The notes beneath the pieces are model-generated. The model was not told the DNA's origin. It searched no databases and was given only the letters and a program-made list of their open reading frames with translations. Below, one piece after another: positions 38,612 through 49,231 of a DNA stretch of 64,000 bases. The position numbers were made by a program, and so were the translations under genes. Source of the stretch: Naganishia liquefaciens (taxonomy: Eukaryota; Basidiomycota; Tremellomycetes; Filobasidiales; Filobasidiaceae); NCBI GenBank assembly GCA_013423385.1, contig BLZA01000011.1, forward strand, positions 1 through 64,000. Direction: 5' to 3'. Numbering within the stretch: position 1 is the first letter of the stretch; each line of letters begins with the position of its first letter.

Positions 38612-38927
38612 ACAATGCGGACGTGCTCGGATGTTTCGCGGTTATGGACATTGTTGGGAGAAGGTGGATAGACGATGTCAATGTCATTGTATCCCGCAGG
38701 GTGGATGTGGTGGATGACTCTCCCCAATCGTAAATCCACCCCTAAATGCAACCTAAATCTACCCTAAATGCGATGACTTGAGCGCAAACTCGCCCAGTTT
38801 GGCGGTAAATGGGCGTATGACGTTATCACGGGGCTGACTTTCTGCATCAGGGCTATGCATCTTTCGCCTCTTGAGCGCTCCTTTTACCCCAGCGCATCAC
38901 GCTTCCCAAGCACATCTTGCCACCGTC

Positions 38928-39590
38928 ATGGCCCAACCGCCAGCTTACAATCAGGCCGTCAAGGAGCGCGAGGAGTTTGAAAGGGACGTCAACACCGCCG
39001 GGGTCGGGTACAGTCGTAAGCCTGTTTCCGCACTTCAAGCACACTCCATTGACTGTTCCCGCAGACAACTCACGCCCAACTCACACGACGTCCTTTTCCC
39101 AATCATCCTACCCCGCGGACAAGTCTTCTAGACCAGCAGTGCCTCATACGACATCTTACGGGCAACCATCATCGTCGGGCATGGGCTACGGAGCGACGCA
39201 GAATCCATACATCTCGCAGCAGCCTCAACCGATGGGACAGCCGATGCACTACTATAGGACACCAGGCGGTAGGTCGCGTGCGGAGGTTGATTTCTGAAGC
39301 TTATAGTGTTTTCCCCCGGCTCTCAGGGCAAACCATTGCATCGCCGTTCCCGCCGGACGCGGGTTTGTGTCCTGCTTCTCGTGACGGACGGCATGTGGAT
39401 AAGAGATACTACGGCGTGTTGGGGGTTGTCATAGGTATCCTGTTCTGCCCGATTGGGTGCATCTGGTGCGTCGGACAAGATAGCCCACCCAAGTTGTTGC
39501 TGACAGTTTCTCTTCAGGACCGCACTCGACCACCAGACAAGATGTAAGCGCTGCGGGGCGGTAACGGACACAGGGTGTTATTCTTGCTAG
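38928..39590 (+). CDS. BRI3-like small membrane protein with C-terminal zinc ribbon, 167 aa
   Basis: Four exons: 38928-39015, 39065-39268, 39327-39465 and 39518-39590. The N-terminal two thirds are Pro/Ser/Gln/Tyr-rich with PPAYNQAV (a PPxY motif) and QNPYISQQPQPMGQPM. One hydrophobic segment, YYGVLGVVIGILFCPIGCIW, is followed by TRCKRCGAVTDTGCYSC at the very end. A Pro-rich cytosolic N-terminus, a membrane segment with Cys, and a CxxCG tail resemble animal brain protein I3 and LITAF-type proteins of the endosome and lysosome; this link is by architecture only. The PPAY motif is a candidate binding site for the WW domains of Rsp5, encoded 9 kb away. The start ATG at 38928 precedes AQPPAYN. 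Confidence 0.7.
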
Positions 39591-39694
39591 TCAGCGTTCC
39601 AGGCATGTGTCAGGCTGTAACTGCAACAAGTTGTATCTCCTTTCGTTGTATTGCGCAAACATCTATATATCCAATACGTTCTGAACTCTCCACA

Positions 39695-41993
39695 TCACCG
39701 CCCCAGATTCGCCAGTCGCGCCTCCGCAGCCCGCGCCCTTCGTTCCCGCTCGATCCGCGCCCGCATTTCGGGCGTCAACCCCGTCAGGCTCGAGTCGCTA
39801 TTCGGCTTGCCCCCACCGAGCTTTTGCGGTCCCGTACGCGCCGACGACGGTGGCGGCGGTGGCGGCTGTACGGTCTCGGGCTCCGGCGCCGCTGCCTCTT
39901 GTTCGGCCACGCGCTTCGCCTCGCGTTCCTTGAGCTTATCCTTCAGCCCCTTGCGCCTCTCTGTGCGCTTCTTGTCCTGTTCTTGCTCCCTTTCCTCACT
40001 CAATCCAGACGGAACGTGACCGGCGCCGATCCAGTCATACCAGTCCGGATGATCGTGCGCGAGTCGTCGAAAGATGTTGCGCACGCCCTTGGTCGACGCC
40101 AAGTCGTACGCTGTCCTTCCCCGCGGAGCCGGCTTCTTTTCCTCGGCATCGTCGTCAGTCGCCACAGGAGTTGCATCAATCGCATAGATGACGGTGGGAT
40201 CCGCCCTTTGTGCCTCGAGCAGCCACCGCACGACGTCCTCCTGGCCGGCCTGGGCCGCTGTCATCAACAACGTCTGGCCCTGGCCTTCATCGACCCATGC
40301 CTCCGCCTTGGCATCAACGCCTCCGAGCGCCTCGCCATGTTTCTCCCAAAACGTCACGAGCGGCTCCAGTCGGCCCTTGCGTACCATATCCATCGCCCTG
40401 CGTCGGCGTTCGCGGAACGCCTCTTCCTCTGGCGAAAGCTTGGGCGGAGCTTCTTTGGCCGGCTTCACGGGTGGCGGTGCGGGCGCGGGGACGGGACGGG
40501 TTTTGGGTTGCAGAGAAGCAATGTAGGCTTCCTCGAGCGCCTTGATGGCATCTTCGGTCAAGTGTGTGATCTTGACGCGCGTCAATTCTTGCCAGCATCG
40601 GATCAGCTCGGAAAGCGTCTGTGAAGGGATTTTAGCAAGAGGGATTTTCCCCTGACAGGGGAGTAGCATGGCGTACCGGACGTCTCGTCGGGAACGGGAA
40701 CACGCTGACCCGCTCGTCACCCTTTTCCAACACGGCCCCCGGGTATCCCCAAAAGCTACGCTTGCCGGCGGTGCTCGCGCGCAGGAAAATCTTCTCCGAC
40801 GACTGGATCTCGTCTTCCCACTCGATCATGAGTTGTTGAATTTCCTGCGTCAACAGTGAGCCAACAGCCACTAGGGGCTGGGTCAGGGGACTCACCTCTT
40901 TGAGACTCTGTTCGCCGTATCGACGAAGCATTGCACCGGCTGAATTGGCCTTTGATTTGGCATTATCATTCAAGCTCTGCGATCCACCCTGCTTCTTTCG
41001 CGCTGTCACGCCGTCAGACTGGTACTAGGAGCCAACGTTATCGGAACTCACTGGTATACCGATGAAATGTCTTGTGCTTTAGGACCCTCACTTCCCCGGC
41101 GCCTTTCACCTCTTGTCGTTCTGGCTTGAGACCTTTGCCCTGAGCGAGATTAAGTGGCCGAAGACTGACGACCATGCCGGCGAAATGGCCACCGGCGACC
41201 ATGAGCAACGTCACTTTCCGTTCCTCGAACGGATCAAAGGATTCCCCCGACTCGAGCGGCGGAAGCTGCATGGCGTAAAGGGCTTCGAGAAGCGTTGATG
41301 GCTGCGAGGGCGCAATGACGCTTCGTGGCAGCAATGCACGATACACGCCAAGCTGCGTATCATCCGGGACGAGCTTCTTTTCCGCATCTGGCGAGTCCCG
41401 TGCCTGGTACCATACGATGGCCGTCCGCAGCTCGGCTCGACGTCGGTATTCCTGCTCTTCAGCTTCCTGATCCGAGTCGATCTCGCCACCGGTGCCGGCG
41501 GCGTTGGCGTCCGTGTTGGCGCGAAGGGTTTGCCGACGGAGGAGGCGCGTGACTCGGTCTGTGGCCGTTGAGCCGTCTGTGTTGGTCGCTTCGTCCGATT
41601 CTGATGCGGATCCAGAGAGCGAGGAAAGGTCTGGCGAGAGAGCATCAATCAGCAACACGGCACCAAAGCTCGTCGAAATGACACACCATCCATCGCCTCA
41701 AACTCTTCCTCGGTCACTCCCCTTTTCCCCGCGACATTGAACCGATGCCAATCCGACCTAAAATGCCGTCTCTGCTCATCGACGTTCTGAAAGACGACGT
41801 TGCCGCATGCCTGACAACTCAGCGATCCGGCGGGAACATGCGGTGCCGTCCGTGGTTCCAACTGTTCAGATGCAGGTTCCGGTTGTTCTGGCTCTGCGAC
41901 GGGTGCGACGGCGGAGCGAACGGAAAGGATGTCGAGCAGCTGCTGCGGTAGCTGATACGCATACAGCGGTCGTTGGATGAGCGGGTACGACAT
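39695..41993 (-). CDS. vms1: Vms1/ANKZF1 homologue, peptidyl-tRNA hydrolase of ribosome quality control, 694 aa
   Basis: Five exons: 41993-41687, 41630-41052, 41002-40896, 40844-40677 and 40618-39695. Domains in order: a C2H2 zinc finger (SCQACGNVVFQNVDEQRRHF, then DWHRFN), the VLRF1 release-factor-like domain (VTLLMVAGGHFAGMVVSLRP, then HKTFHRYT and RKKQGGSQSLNDNAKS, with the Gln of the GSQ loop that acts in tRNA cleavage), ankyrin-like repeats (QTLLMTAAQAGQEDVVRWLL, GRTAYDLASTKGVRN), a Lys/Glu coiled coil, and a C-terminal ERERRARAAEARL. The last fits the VCP/Cdc48-interacting VIM pattern R-x5-AA-x2-R. Vms1 releases nascent chains from stalled 60S ribosomes, notably mitochondrial precursors. 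The length is close to that of yeast Vms1 (632 aa). It is divergent from mcp1 with 191 bp between. Confidence 0.93.
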
Positions 41994-42184
41994 CCTGGGT
42001 GACGCGGGGAGAACGGTCCAGGGACGTCTGACCTTTCTGTCGACTCGACTTGTCCTTTTCGGCGATGACGTCTTGTCTCGTCTCGTCCGATCGCTCGATC
42101 ACTCTCGGTCAAACAAATCCACACCCCTCCCTCCTCCCTCCTCCCCCCTCCCGCCCCCGGCCCCTCCTGCTCCCCGCTCCAGCC

Positions 42185-42939
42185 ATGTTCCCCCGCCCAA
42201 CATACCTGCGCCTCCTCACAGGCATACAAAACACCTCGGCACTCGCCTTTGGCACGTTCCTTGCCGTCCACCTGGCGTCGCCCGTCGTGGCCGCCGTCGC
42301 GGGCGGCGAGGGCGCCACGCGGCTCATGGTGAGTCTTTGCGTGCGCGCTCTTCGAGGACTGTGTCGCTGACGACAGCTCAGCTCTTGGGAAGGGAATACT
42401 ATTATCCGCTTGAACCTGTATTGGTTTACGGCTCCATATCACTGCACGTCGCGGCATCCTTCCTCCGGCGACTACACCTCCGCCGCGCCACGCCATTCCG
42501 CCCAACGACGCACCAATTGGCCGGCTACGTCCTCATTCCCTTTCTCTCTCTCCACATCCTCACTCACCGCCTCATCCCATCCTCACCAAACCCACCCATC
42601 AATGCACTGTCCCCCTCCGAACTCGGCTACTCATTCGTCTCGTACGGACTGCAGACATGGCCCATCGTCAGCTGGACAACCTACGCCGCCCTCATCCTCG
42701 CGGGCACCTACCACGCCCTCTTGGGAGCTCCCCAGGCCCTCGCATGGTTCCGCTCGAAAGCGACCCGACCACCGTCAAAAGGTACACCGAGGGCCGTTCT
42801 CCGGGGAGCCTTCATCGCGCTCGTCTCGGTGCTGGGAATCGGATTGGCACGGCTGCATGCCGAGGATCCTGGGTTCAGTCGCGGGATGACAAGGAGGCTC
42901 GATGCGGTGTATCGGGCTGTGCCGTGGGTTTATCGGTAG
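42185..42939 (+). CDS. mcp1: Mcp1-like mitochondrial outer membrane protein (DUF1691), 233 aa
   Basis: Two exons, 42185-42328 and 42382-42939. Five hydrophobic segments are visible, several with a single His: ALAFGTFLAVHLASPVV, VLVYGSISLHVAASF, LAGYVLIPFLSLHILTHR, AALILAGTYHALLG and GAFIALVSVLGIGLA. The spacing of His residues in helices is as in cytochrome b-like DUF1691 proteins. Yeast Mcp1 is a mitochondrial outer membrane protein that suppresses loss of ERMES and interacts with Vps13. The first exon is short of charges, so targeting is probably by internal signals. Shares a short divergent promoter with vms1. Confidence 0.85.
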
Positions 42940-43734
42940 TCGAGGATCGAGCTTTGCGTGACGGATGGTTTGAAGGGCGTGCAATATCATGACTGACGAG
43001 CGGCATGAGGATTCCGGGGAGAGACGTGTGATTGTATGCATTTTGGGCAAGAACATGTACGGGGGATGAAATTTGTGTGATACGGACAGGTGATTTTACG
43101 GAGCAAGACGATGCTGGTGTCGTACTGGCCAACAGAAGCCCAGTGGGCAAGATCGCGCTCAATTCCCAGTTTCAAGCGAATCTTGATATGCCACGCACGG
43201 CGACAACGCCATACATGATGATCCCCATCGTGCGATGCATGGTACGGCCAAGGATTTTCTTTCAACAATACTTGCTGGGGGCAGGTTCATTTATTTCTAC
43301 ATAGAATGAGAGCAAGAGAGAACAGCAACTTCCAAGATGGACGCGTAACCCATGGGGTCCTAGCTAGCGTAGTTAGGGCACGGTCTAGATGACGAGTATT
43401 GCAGCGCGTCTTAGGCGGTGATCAAAACCGTGTGTCACATCAACAGCAAACACGGTTCGCAACGATGTGGAGCAGTCTATGCATTTATAAGGTCGCACTC
43501 TAGGGAGATACAGCGCGTTTTATGGCTTGGGTAGTGGCTACATGAGGGCAGTATAGACGTCCCTGTATCGCGTGGTAAAGATGCCGGTGGCGGGTGGTGA
43601 TGTGGTATACAACGAACGGCAGTGGATAACCAGTCGCACAGCGTTCGTGTCGGGAGATACAGAAGAGACAGCCCTAAGCCCAAGAACCCAAAAAGCCCGG
43701 AATAAGAGAGATGGTGGTAGGTGGTGGTTGTCGT
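42940..43734. other. Convergent spacer, no gene recognised
   Basis: About 800 bp between the 3' ends of mcp1 and the DPBB gene. Expected to hold both 3' UTRs. No protein-like frame is seen. Confidence 0.45.
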
Positions 43735-44857
43735 TTAGTTGAACTTCCACTTGACGTCGACCTGACCCTGCGAGAGGTCGGCGAGGGCCTCAAAGGCACC
43801 GACAGACAAGTCGATGGATTCTCCGTTACCGGTGCAGGTGGGGCACGCATCGGTGATCTGAGCGACAACAGTCTTGCCGTTGGCAGGGTTCTCGATGGTG
43901 ATCCATCGGCCACAAGCGGCGTTGCCCTGAGAGTAGTCGGAGTTCCAGTACGAAGATCCCTTGAGGGCGACCAACTTGTCAGAGTCCGACTTGTACCATC
44001 CACAAGCACCGGGGTTGCCGTTCTGGTAGAAGTAGGTGGCTGGAGAAGGGAAAATCAGTCGCTGAAACTTCGATAGACGGAATCCCGCGAAACTTACCAT
44101 GACCACCGTTCTTCCAGTCACCGCCAGACGAGGCCTGAGTGGTTTCGGCAGGAGCGACGTAGGTAGAAGTAGGCTCAACGTAGGTAGAAGAAGGAGCGAC
44201 GTAGGTCGAGGTGCTGGGCTCCTCGGTCCAAACGGGGGCAGCCTGAACCCAAACAGACGAAGTGGGCTCGGCTTCAGCAGACGACGAAGGAGCGACCCTA
44301 AGAAAAGACGCAAGGAGGTAAGCATGAGAAAGAGAACCGTACAGACACAAGACTCACCATTCAGCAGACGAAGAGACGGATGCGGTGGCGGAGGGTGAGA
44401 CCTGAACGACAACAGTCGCGGTAGAGGTGTTCGAGGTCAAAGTGACCTGGGAGATGGACTCCGTGGCAGTGGCGATGACGCTCTGGACCTGGGAAGCGAC
44501 CGAAGTGGCCTCCTCGCAGTACTCGGTGTAGATCTCGGTGGTGTTCGAGGTCTCGGTAGCGTAAACGGCAGAAGCGGTAGCGTTGGCGGCCTGACCGGGA
44601 GTGCACTCGGCGGGTCGGATGCTGAGGGTCTCGTTGGCGAGAAGCGGGTGGCAGCAGTCAGCGAAGAAGGTGGTGTTGTGCTGGCTCTTGCAGTCGAGGG
44701 CGTTGTATCGAATGTTGTACTCCTGGTAAGGCTCGAGGTAGCCGGTAGCCCATCCGGAAGGTGCGGGCTTGACCGAAGACGAAGCCGAGGTGACCGAGAC
44801 GGGAGCGGCGTTGGCGACGGCAAGGCCGAGAGCGACGACAGAGAGCTGAGCGAACAT
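43735..44857 (-). CDS. Secreted protein with C-terminal double-psi beta-barrel (RlpA/expansin-like), 334 aa
   Basis: Three exons: 44857-44358, 44297-44098 and 44039-43735. MFAQLSVVALGLAVANAAP is a clear signal peptide. The first half has a Cys-containing region (ALDCKSQHN, ADCCHPLLANE, YCEEATS) with many NxT/S sites (NTT, NET, NAT, NTS), then a Ser/Thr/Val-rich linker with the repeated unit TYVAP/TYVEP. The last 100 residues are the barrel: GNPGACGWYKS, GNAACGRWITIENPANGKTV and ITDACPTCTGNGESIDLS, where the Asp after IT and the Cys pairs are conserved. Such proteins are abundant in basidiomycetes and include protease inhibitors and cell-wall binding or expansin-like proteins. A role at the cell surface or in host contact is inference. 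The in-frame upstream codons are taken as 5' UTR. Confidence 0.85.
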
Positions 44858-47800
44858 TTTTATGAAAGTCGAGATTGACAAGGGTTTTGAGGTGTCGCGG
44901 TGGACGAGGCTAAGACGCGATTGTCTTGGTTGTGAGGAAAGAATGAAAGGGGGATCTGTTTGAGATCCTTGTTGGTGAAGACTGAAGTCGAAAGGTGGCG
45001 GGTTGAGGTAAAGGGCACGGACGAAAGAGGAAAGAGTCGAACAGAACAGATTATATATTTCGAGACAATGCTTGGACCTTGTTGAAAACCAGCAGTAAAG
45101 CAGGGTGTCAAGCTGGGAATCAGCTTGTTCACCTGCAGCCAACCTTGCAACCAGGCAAGAAGACTGCGTGAAGATCTTCCAACCGTTTTTGGCTCCTTCT
45201 CCAACCCTGATTCATCAAATGTTCGTTCGCCAGTTTCGTCGCCGTCCCTCGCTTCCATACTGCACCACCCTCGAAAGGGGCCTATGCGGCTTTTCCGGAA
45301 TATCATATTAGCTATCGCAGTTTCCCAAGATCCCGGCCAATCTGCGGACCTTTTCCAGGCAGGCCCGGCCGCTGTAGTCGATCCCTGAAGCCCTGAATCA
45401 ACGAGGTCACTGTTTCATTTTTTTCGCCGTCTAGCTTCTTGTCCCTACAGGTAAGGTTGCTCGGCAGCGCAGCACAGACGTCACAAAAGCAAGAAGCTGG
45501 AGATAAAAAACAGGGGATCTTCAGATAAACTTCTCCGCTCAGTTCTCCGCGTTTTTCTCCACCGCGTATTTACGTCAAAAAAGTATTTTCGTAGACACCC
45601 CATTCCTGAAGCAGCTGTTGGAGCTTCAGAAAATCGCCCGAAAGCACCACGTGAGCGCCCACTCGATCGCCGACTTGCTGATCTTCCCTTAGCGAGCCCA
45701 TCCCGCAGCTCATCCCGCCCGCATATGATCGAACAATTCTAATCCGATAAGATTAGGAGAGCGCGTGGAAGGAACCCAAATTCGAAACCGCTACTCAGCA
45801 ACGTCTCAGCGTTTGGCAAGGCGAGCTGAGCGTCACGCATGACGCTACCTCAAACATACGGTCAGCAGATCGCGGATGGTTGTTGTCTTGAAAGGCAGCA
45901 AGCCGTTCATGCGAAGGTGGTCGTGTATCACAATTCGAGTGGGAATCGCCACGCTGAATCATCATGTTGAGCTTGGGCTTGTAGCTGGGTTTGTGCAGAA
46001 GGAAAAGTATGCTCCACCGGATCTATGTGTCATTCATGTATGATTGTATGCCTCCCAAGGCAAACCTAACAGAAACCATTGGAAACATCCTCTGAGCGGA
46101 GGAGTGCCTATGCAGCGGAGATTTCACGCCCAACCTTGCTGTGTTTCGACCGAAAAAGCATGGGCATAATCATGCTTCATACGCGTAGTGCCATTATCGA
46201 ATCACCTTCAGCTTTCAACGTATGAGAGCGTGATGGAACGCCATTCATGCGCTTTCGACGTTTTGAAAGCTCTTCTGCTCCATGGCGTTGATCATCGGAC
46301 TGATAGAGGCCGTTCAGGAGGAGTCGCTCTGTTCCTCCTCCTGGTCTGCAGTTTACGGCTCAACAAGCTTATGATGCCGCTCGACTCATCGAGCGAAGAT
46401 CGGTCCAAACAAGCCATACATAGCTTTACGGACCTGGGAACGGATTGCGAGTCGATTGCGAGATCTCAGATCGCGGAAGTTAATAGGTAGGGTCATGCCG
46501 ACTCTCACGAGCGGGACGGCAGTGAGAGAAAGAGATGAAGAGAAAAAGAGGGCTGTCTCCTGCGCCAGTAAGGGCACAATAGAGCACATCCGAAGCTGTC
46601 GACAGGTCGGACATGACCCCGGGCACGGCTTTAGGTTCAATAACGGCCTATGACGACGGCATACGAATTAAAAGGGCAGCGGAATCGGCGCGGATACATC
46701 ACGTATCCGGAGGACACGGTAGACGTTGCTTCAACTTCTAAAGACCATTCTGAAAGAGGGTTTGCGTTGGTGCGCAGGAGATGTGCTTTGCCTATGACCT
46801 TTCCATACCGGCTTTATCGCACTGCATACTGAATGGCTAGCTAGGCGGCCCTTCGCAAGCTCTTGCAATTGCTTCTGTATGGCTGATGGATGATCAGAGC
46901 TGAGTCTTGCTATAGAGTGCCCAAGAATCAGAAAGAAATCATGCCTAGACCACTTCGAAATTCCCCTCCGTCTCTCCGTTCACGCCTAAGAACACGCGGG
47001 TCATGTCCACCGACTTGAACAAGGGGGGAGTCAACCCCCGTTTCAGAATTGCGCAATTGGCTTCTCTCGGCCCGGCGACTCGGAACACGCACGCCGGCGG
47101 CACGCGGGTACCTGATTTTTCAGGGGTTCTTGCAAATCTCAGACCGAGAACACGTAGCTGAGCACGTCGGGCAACGCGTTGAAAATTCAAGGCACATGAA
47201 AGTTTCATGAAGACCGAGAGCCCACGCACATGAGAAAGAAATGAATTGGAGGGGATCGCGATCCCCACGCGATTCACTGAAATCAAACTAGAAGACCTTC
47301 TACATTCGTCGCGTATGCAAGCCCCCCAGCTGGTCTTTATATTGTTCCCTAGCGTTTCTGAAGACCTCTGTATACTATCCCACCATCGCATTCACATTCT
47401 GCCGGCACATGCGGGAGCCACGGGAGTGTTCACCGCATCCGCGGTCCGTCGAGGTTTGAGGTGAACATCAGAAAGCTTTCGAACTCAGCAGAACCATTTC
47501 CCCTGTTCTGGATACCCTGTTATGCAAGACGACCTCATATGCTCAGCGACGGCTACTGTTTACATCTCCATGCTTGCCATGAAGTCAATCTGCGCATACG
47601 CGCGAATGGCTTCGAGATAGACCGACTGCAACATTATCGGCAGCCGTCGCCGCAGTGCGAGAAGTCACGCCGCGCACGCGTTTTGTCCGTTGTGAAGTGC
47701 CCCGACTCGATCAATACCGCATAGTTCTGATGTTCAAGTCTTGGACAACCTCTTCACCGACATCGTTGCAGATCTGGCGACGGTCACACAGAAAGATAGA

Positions 47801-48061
47801 AAGCAAGAATGCCGGGCCGTCTCTGGTTGTCCGAGCGATACACTCTGAGATTGCGCCTTACGTAATCGTGACATCCCGCCGGTTGTCCCGGCAACAACTG
47901 GACAGCCGGGATAGTGGCCATTCGCAACACCGCTCGCAACGCATTTCAAGTCCAACATGCAGTTCCAACTCACAGCGGTTTCTTGACAACCAGGAATCCA
48001 CGAGAGCACCTCTTTGCAGACCGCGCCAGATCAAATCGTCCCTATCCCTATCATAACAAAG
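44858..48061. other. About 3.2 kb with no convincing gene
   Basis: The right side of 44.86-45.3 kb should be the DPBB promoter, with TTATATATTTC near 45050. Frames over 80 codons exist at 46.2-46.7 and 46.9-47.7 kb but their composition is not protein-like and no family is recognised. A short inverted repeat CTAATC-CGATAA-GATTAG lies near 45739. The stretch differs from the gene-dense flanks and could hold a decayed gene, an unrecognised element or a non-coding RNA. Confidence 0.45.
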
Positions 48062-49231
48062 ATGCAAGCTGCCCAGTTGTTCGACGTCAAGGACAAGGTG
48101 TGTATACACCAGCCGTCCGGAACGTCGAGAGGCTGACAATGCCTCGCCTGCTCTACAGGTTGTCCTCGTGACCGGTGGAGGAAGGGGTATCGGGGAGATG
48201 ATCGCCGAGGGATACGTTTCCAACGGTGCCAAGGTCTGTTACCAATATTACCGTCACTGGCAAATTCTCATACTGTACTACCTTCCAGGTTTACATTGCT
48301 TCTCGTGACATCAAGGCCTGCGAAGCCACTGCCCAACGCTTGTCGAAGCAAGGTCCCGGAAAGTGCTTCGCGCTTGCTGCAGACTTGTCCAAATACGAAG
48401 ATATTGTCAAGCTCATCGGAGAGTTGAGCAAGAAGGAAGAGAGTGAGTGCACCGATGGCATGTTGGCTCTCTGGTCAACTGACGAGGCCTTCGCAGCATT
48501 GAACGTGCTCGTCAACAACTCTGGTGCCAATTGGGGAGCTCCTCTTGATGAATACCCGGACGCTGCGTTCCAAAAGGCAAGATAACGCACACCAAATTGA
48601 AACCGTTGTTGACCGCCCATTTCGCAACAGGTCATGAACTTGAACATCAACAGGGTCTTTACGATCACTCAAAAGGCTCTTCCTCTGCTCCGTGCAGCCC
48701 AAAAGAAGGACGGCGTCGCAAGAATCATCAACGTGAGCTCTAACTGGATTCTATTCGAATAACCCTGACCACTCGTCCTTAGATCGGTTCCGTCAACGGT
48801 GTCGACCCTCCAGCCCTTGAAACCTACGCATACTCCTCCTCGAAAGCAGCCCTGCATCAGTAAGTCACCGCGACATTTCGCGATACTCTTCTCGCTCACA
48901 AACCGCTCAGCCTCTCCCGAGTCCTCGCATCCCGATTGGGTCCGGAAGGCATCACCGTCAACACGCTCGCATGCGGTCCCTTCCAGTCCAAGATGATGAA
49001 GGAGACGCTCGAGAAGAACAAGGACTCGATCCTGCAGGGTGTGCCGTTGGGTCGAATCGGCTCACCCGAGGATGTGGCTGGTGTGTGTCTGTTCTTGTCG
49101 GGACGGGCTGGTGCCTACACCACAGGGTGAGTCATGCTGTTGTGGTAAAACCAAGGCCGCGAATTGATCATGTTGCGAAAAGTGCGACGATTCCCGTCGA
49201 TGGTGGATCGCTGGTCAAGGCGAAGTTGTAA
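48062..49231 (+). CDS. Short-chain dehydrogenase/reductase, 262 aa
   Basis: Eight exons: 48062-48097, 48159-48233, 48289-48442, 48497-48576, 48631-48732, 48783-48859, 48911-49126 and 49183-49231. VLVTGGGRGIGEMIAEGYV is the TGxxxGxG cofactor loop, VNNSGA the NNAG-like motif, and YAYSSSKAALHHLSR holds the YxxxK catalytic pair, preceded by the Ser of INIGSVNG. The end is ATIPVDGGS, as in classical SDRs. The cofactor is probably NADP(H), judging from IASRDIKACE after the second strand, where Arg sits in the usual place; the substrate is unknown. The intron after exon 4 starts with GC (AAG|GCAAGA) and ends in AG, a non-canonical GC-AG intron; the other six are GT-AG. The length is typical. Confidence 0.92.

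Noticed and set aside
39575-40624. A 349-codon plus-strand frame
   Set aside because: Antisense to the last exon of vms1, whose domains are clear; the shadow is Arg/Leu-rich without motifs.
44858-45142. Upstream in-frame extension of the double-psi barrel gene
   Set aside because: It would bury the clear signal peptide at MFAQLSVVALG; more likely 5' UTR.
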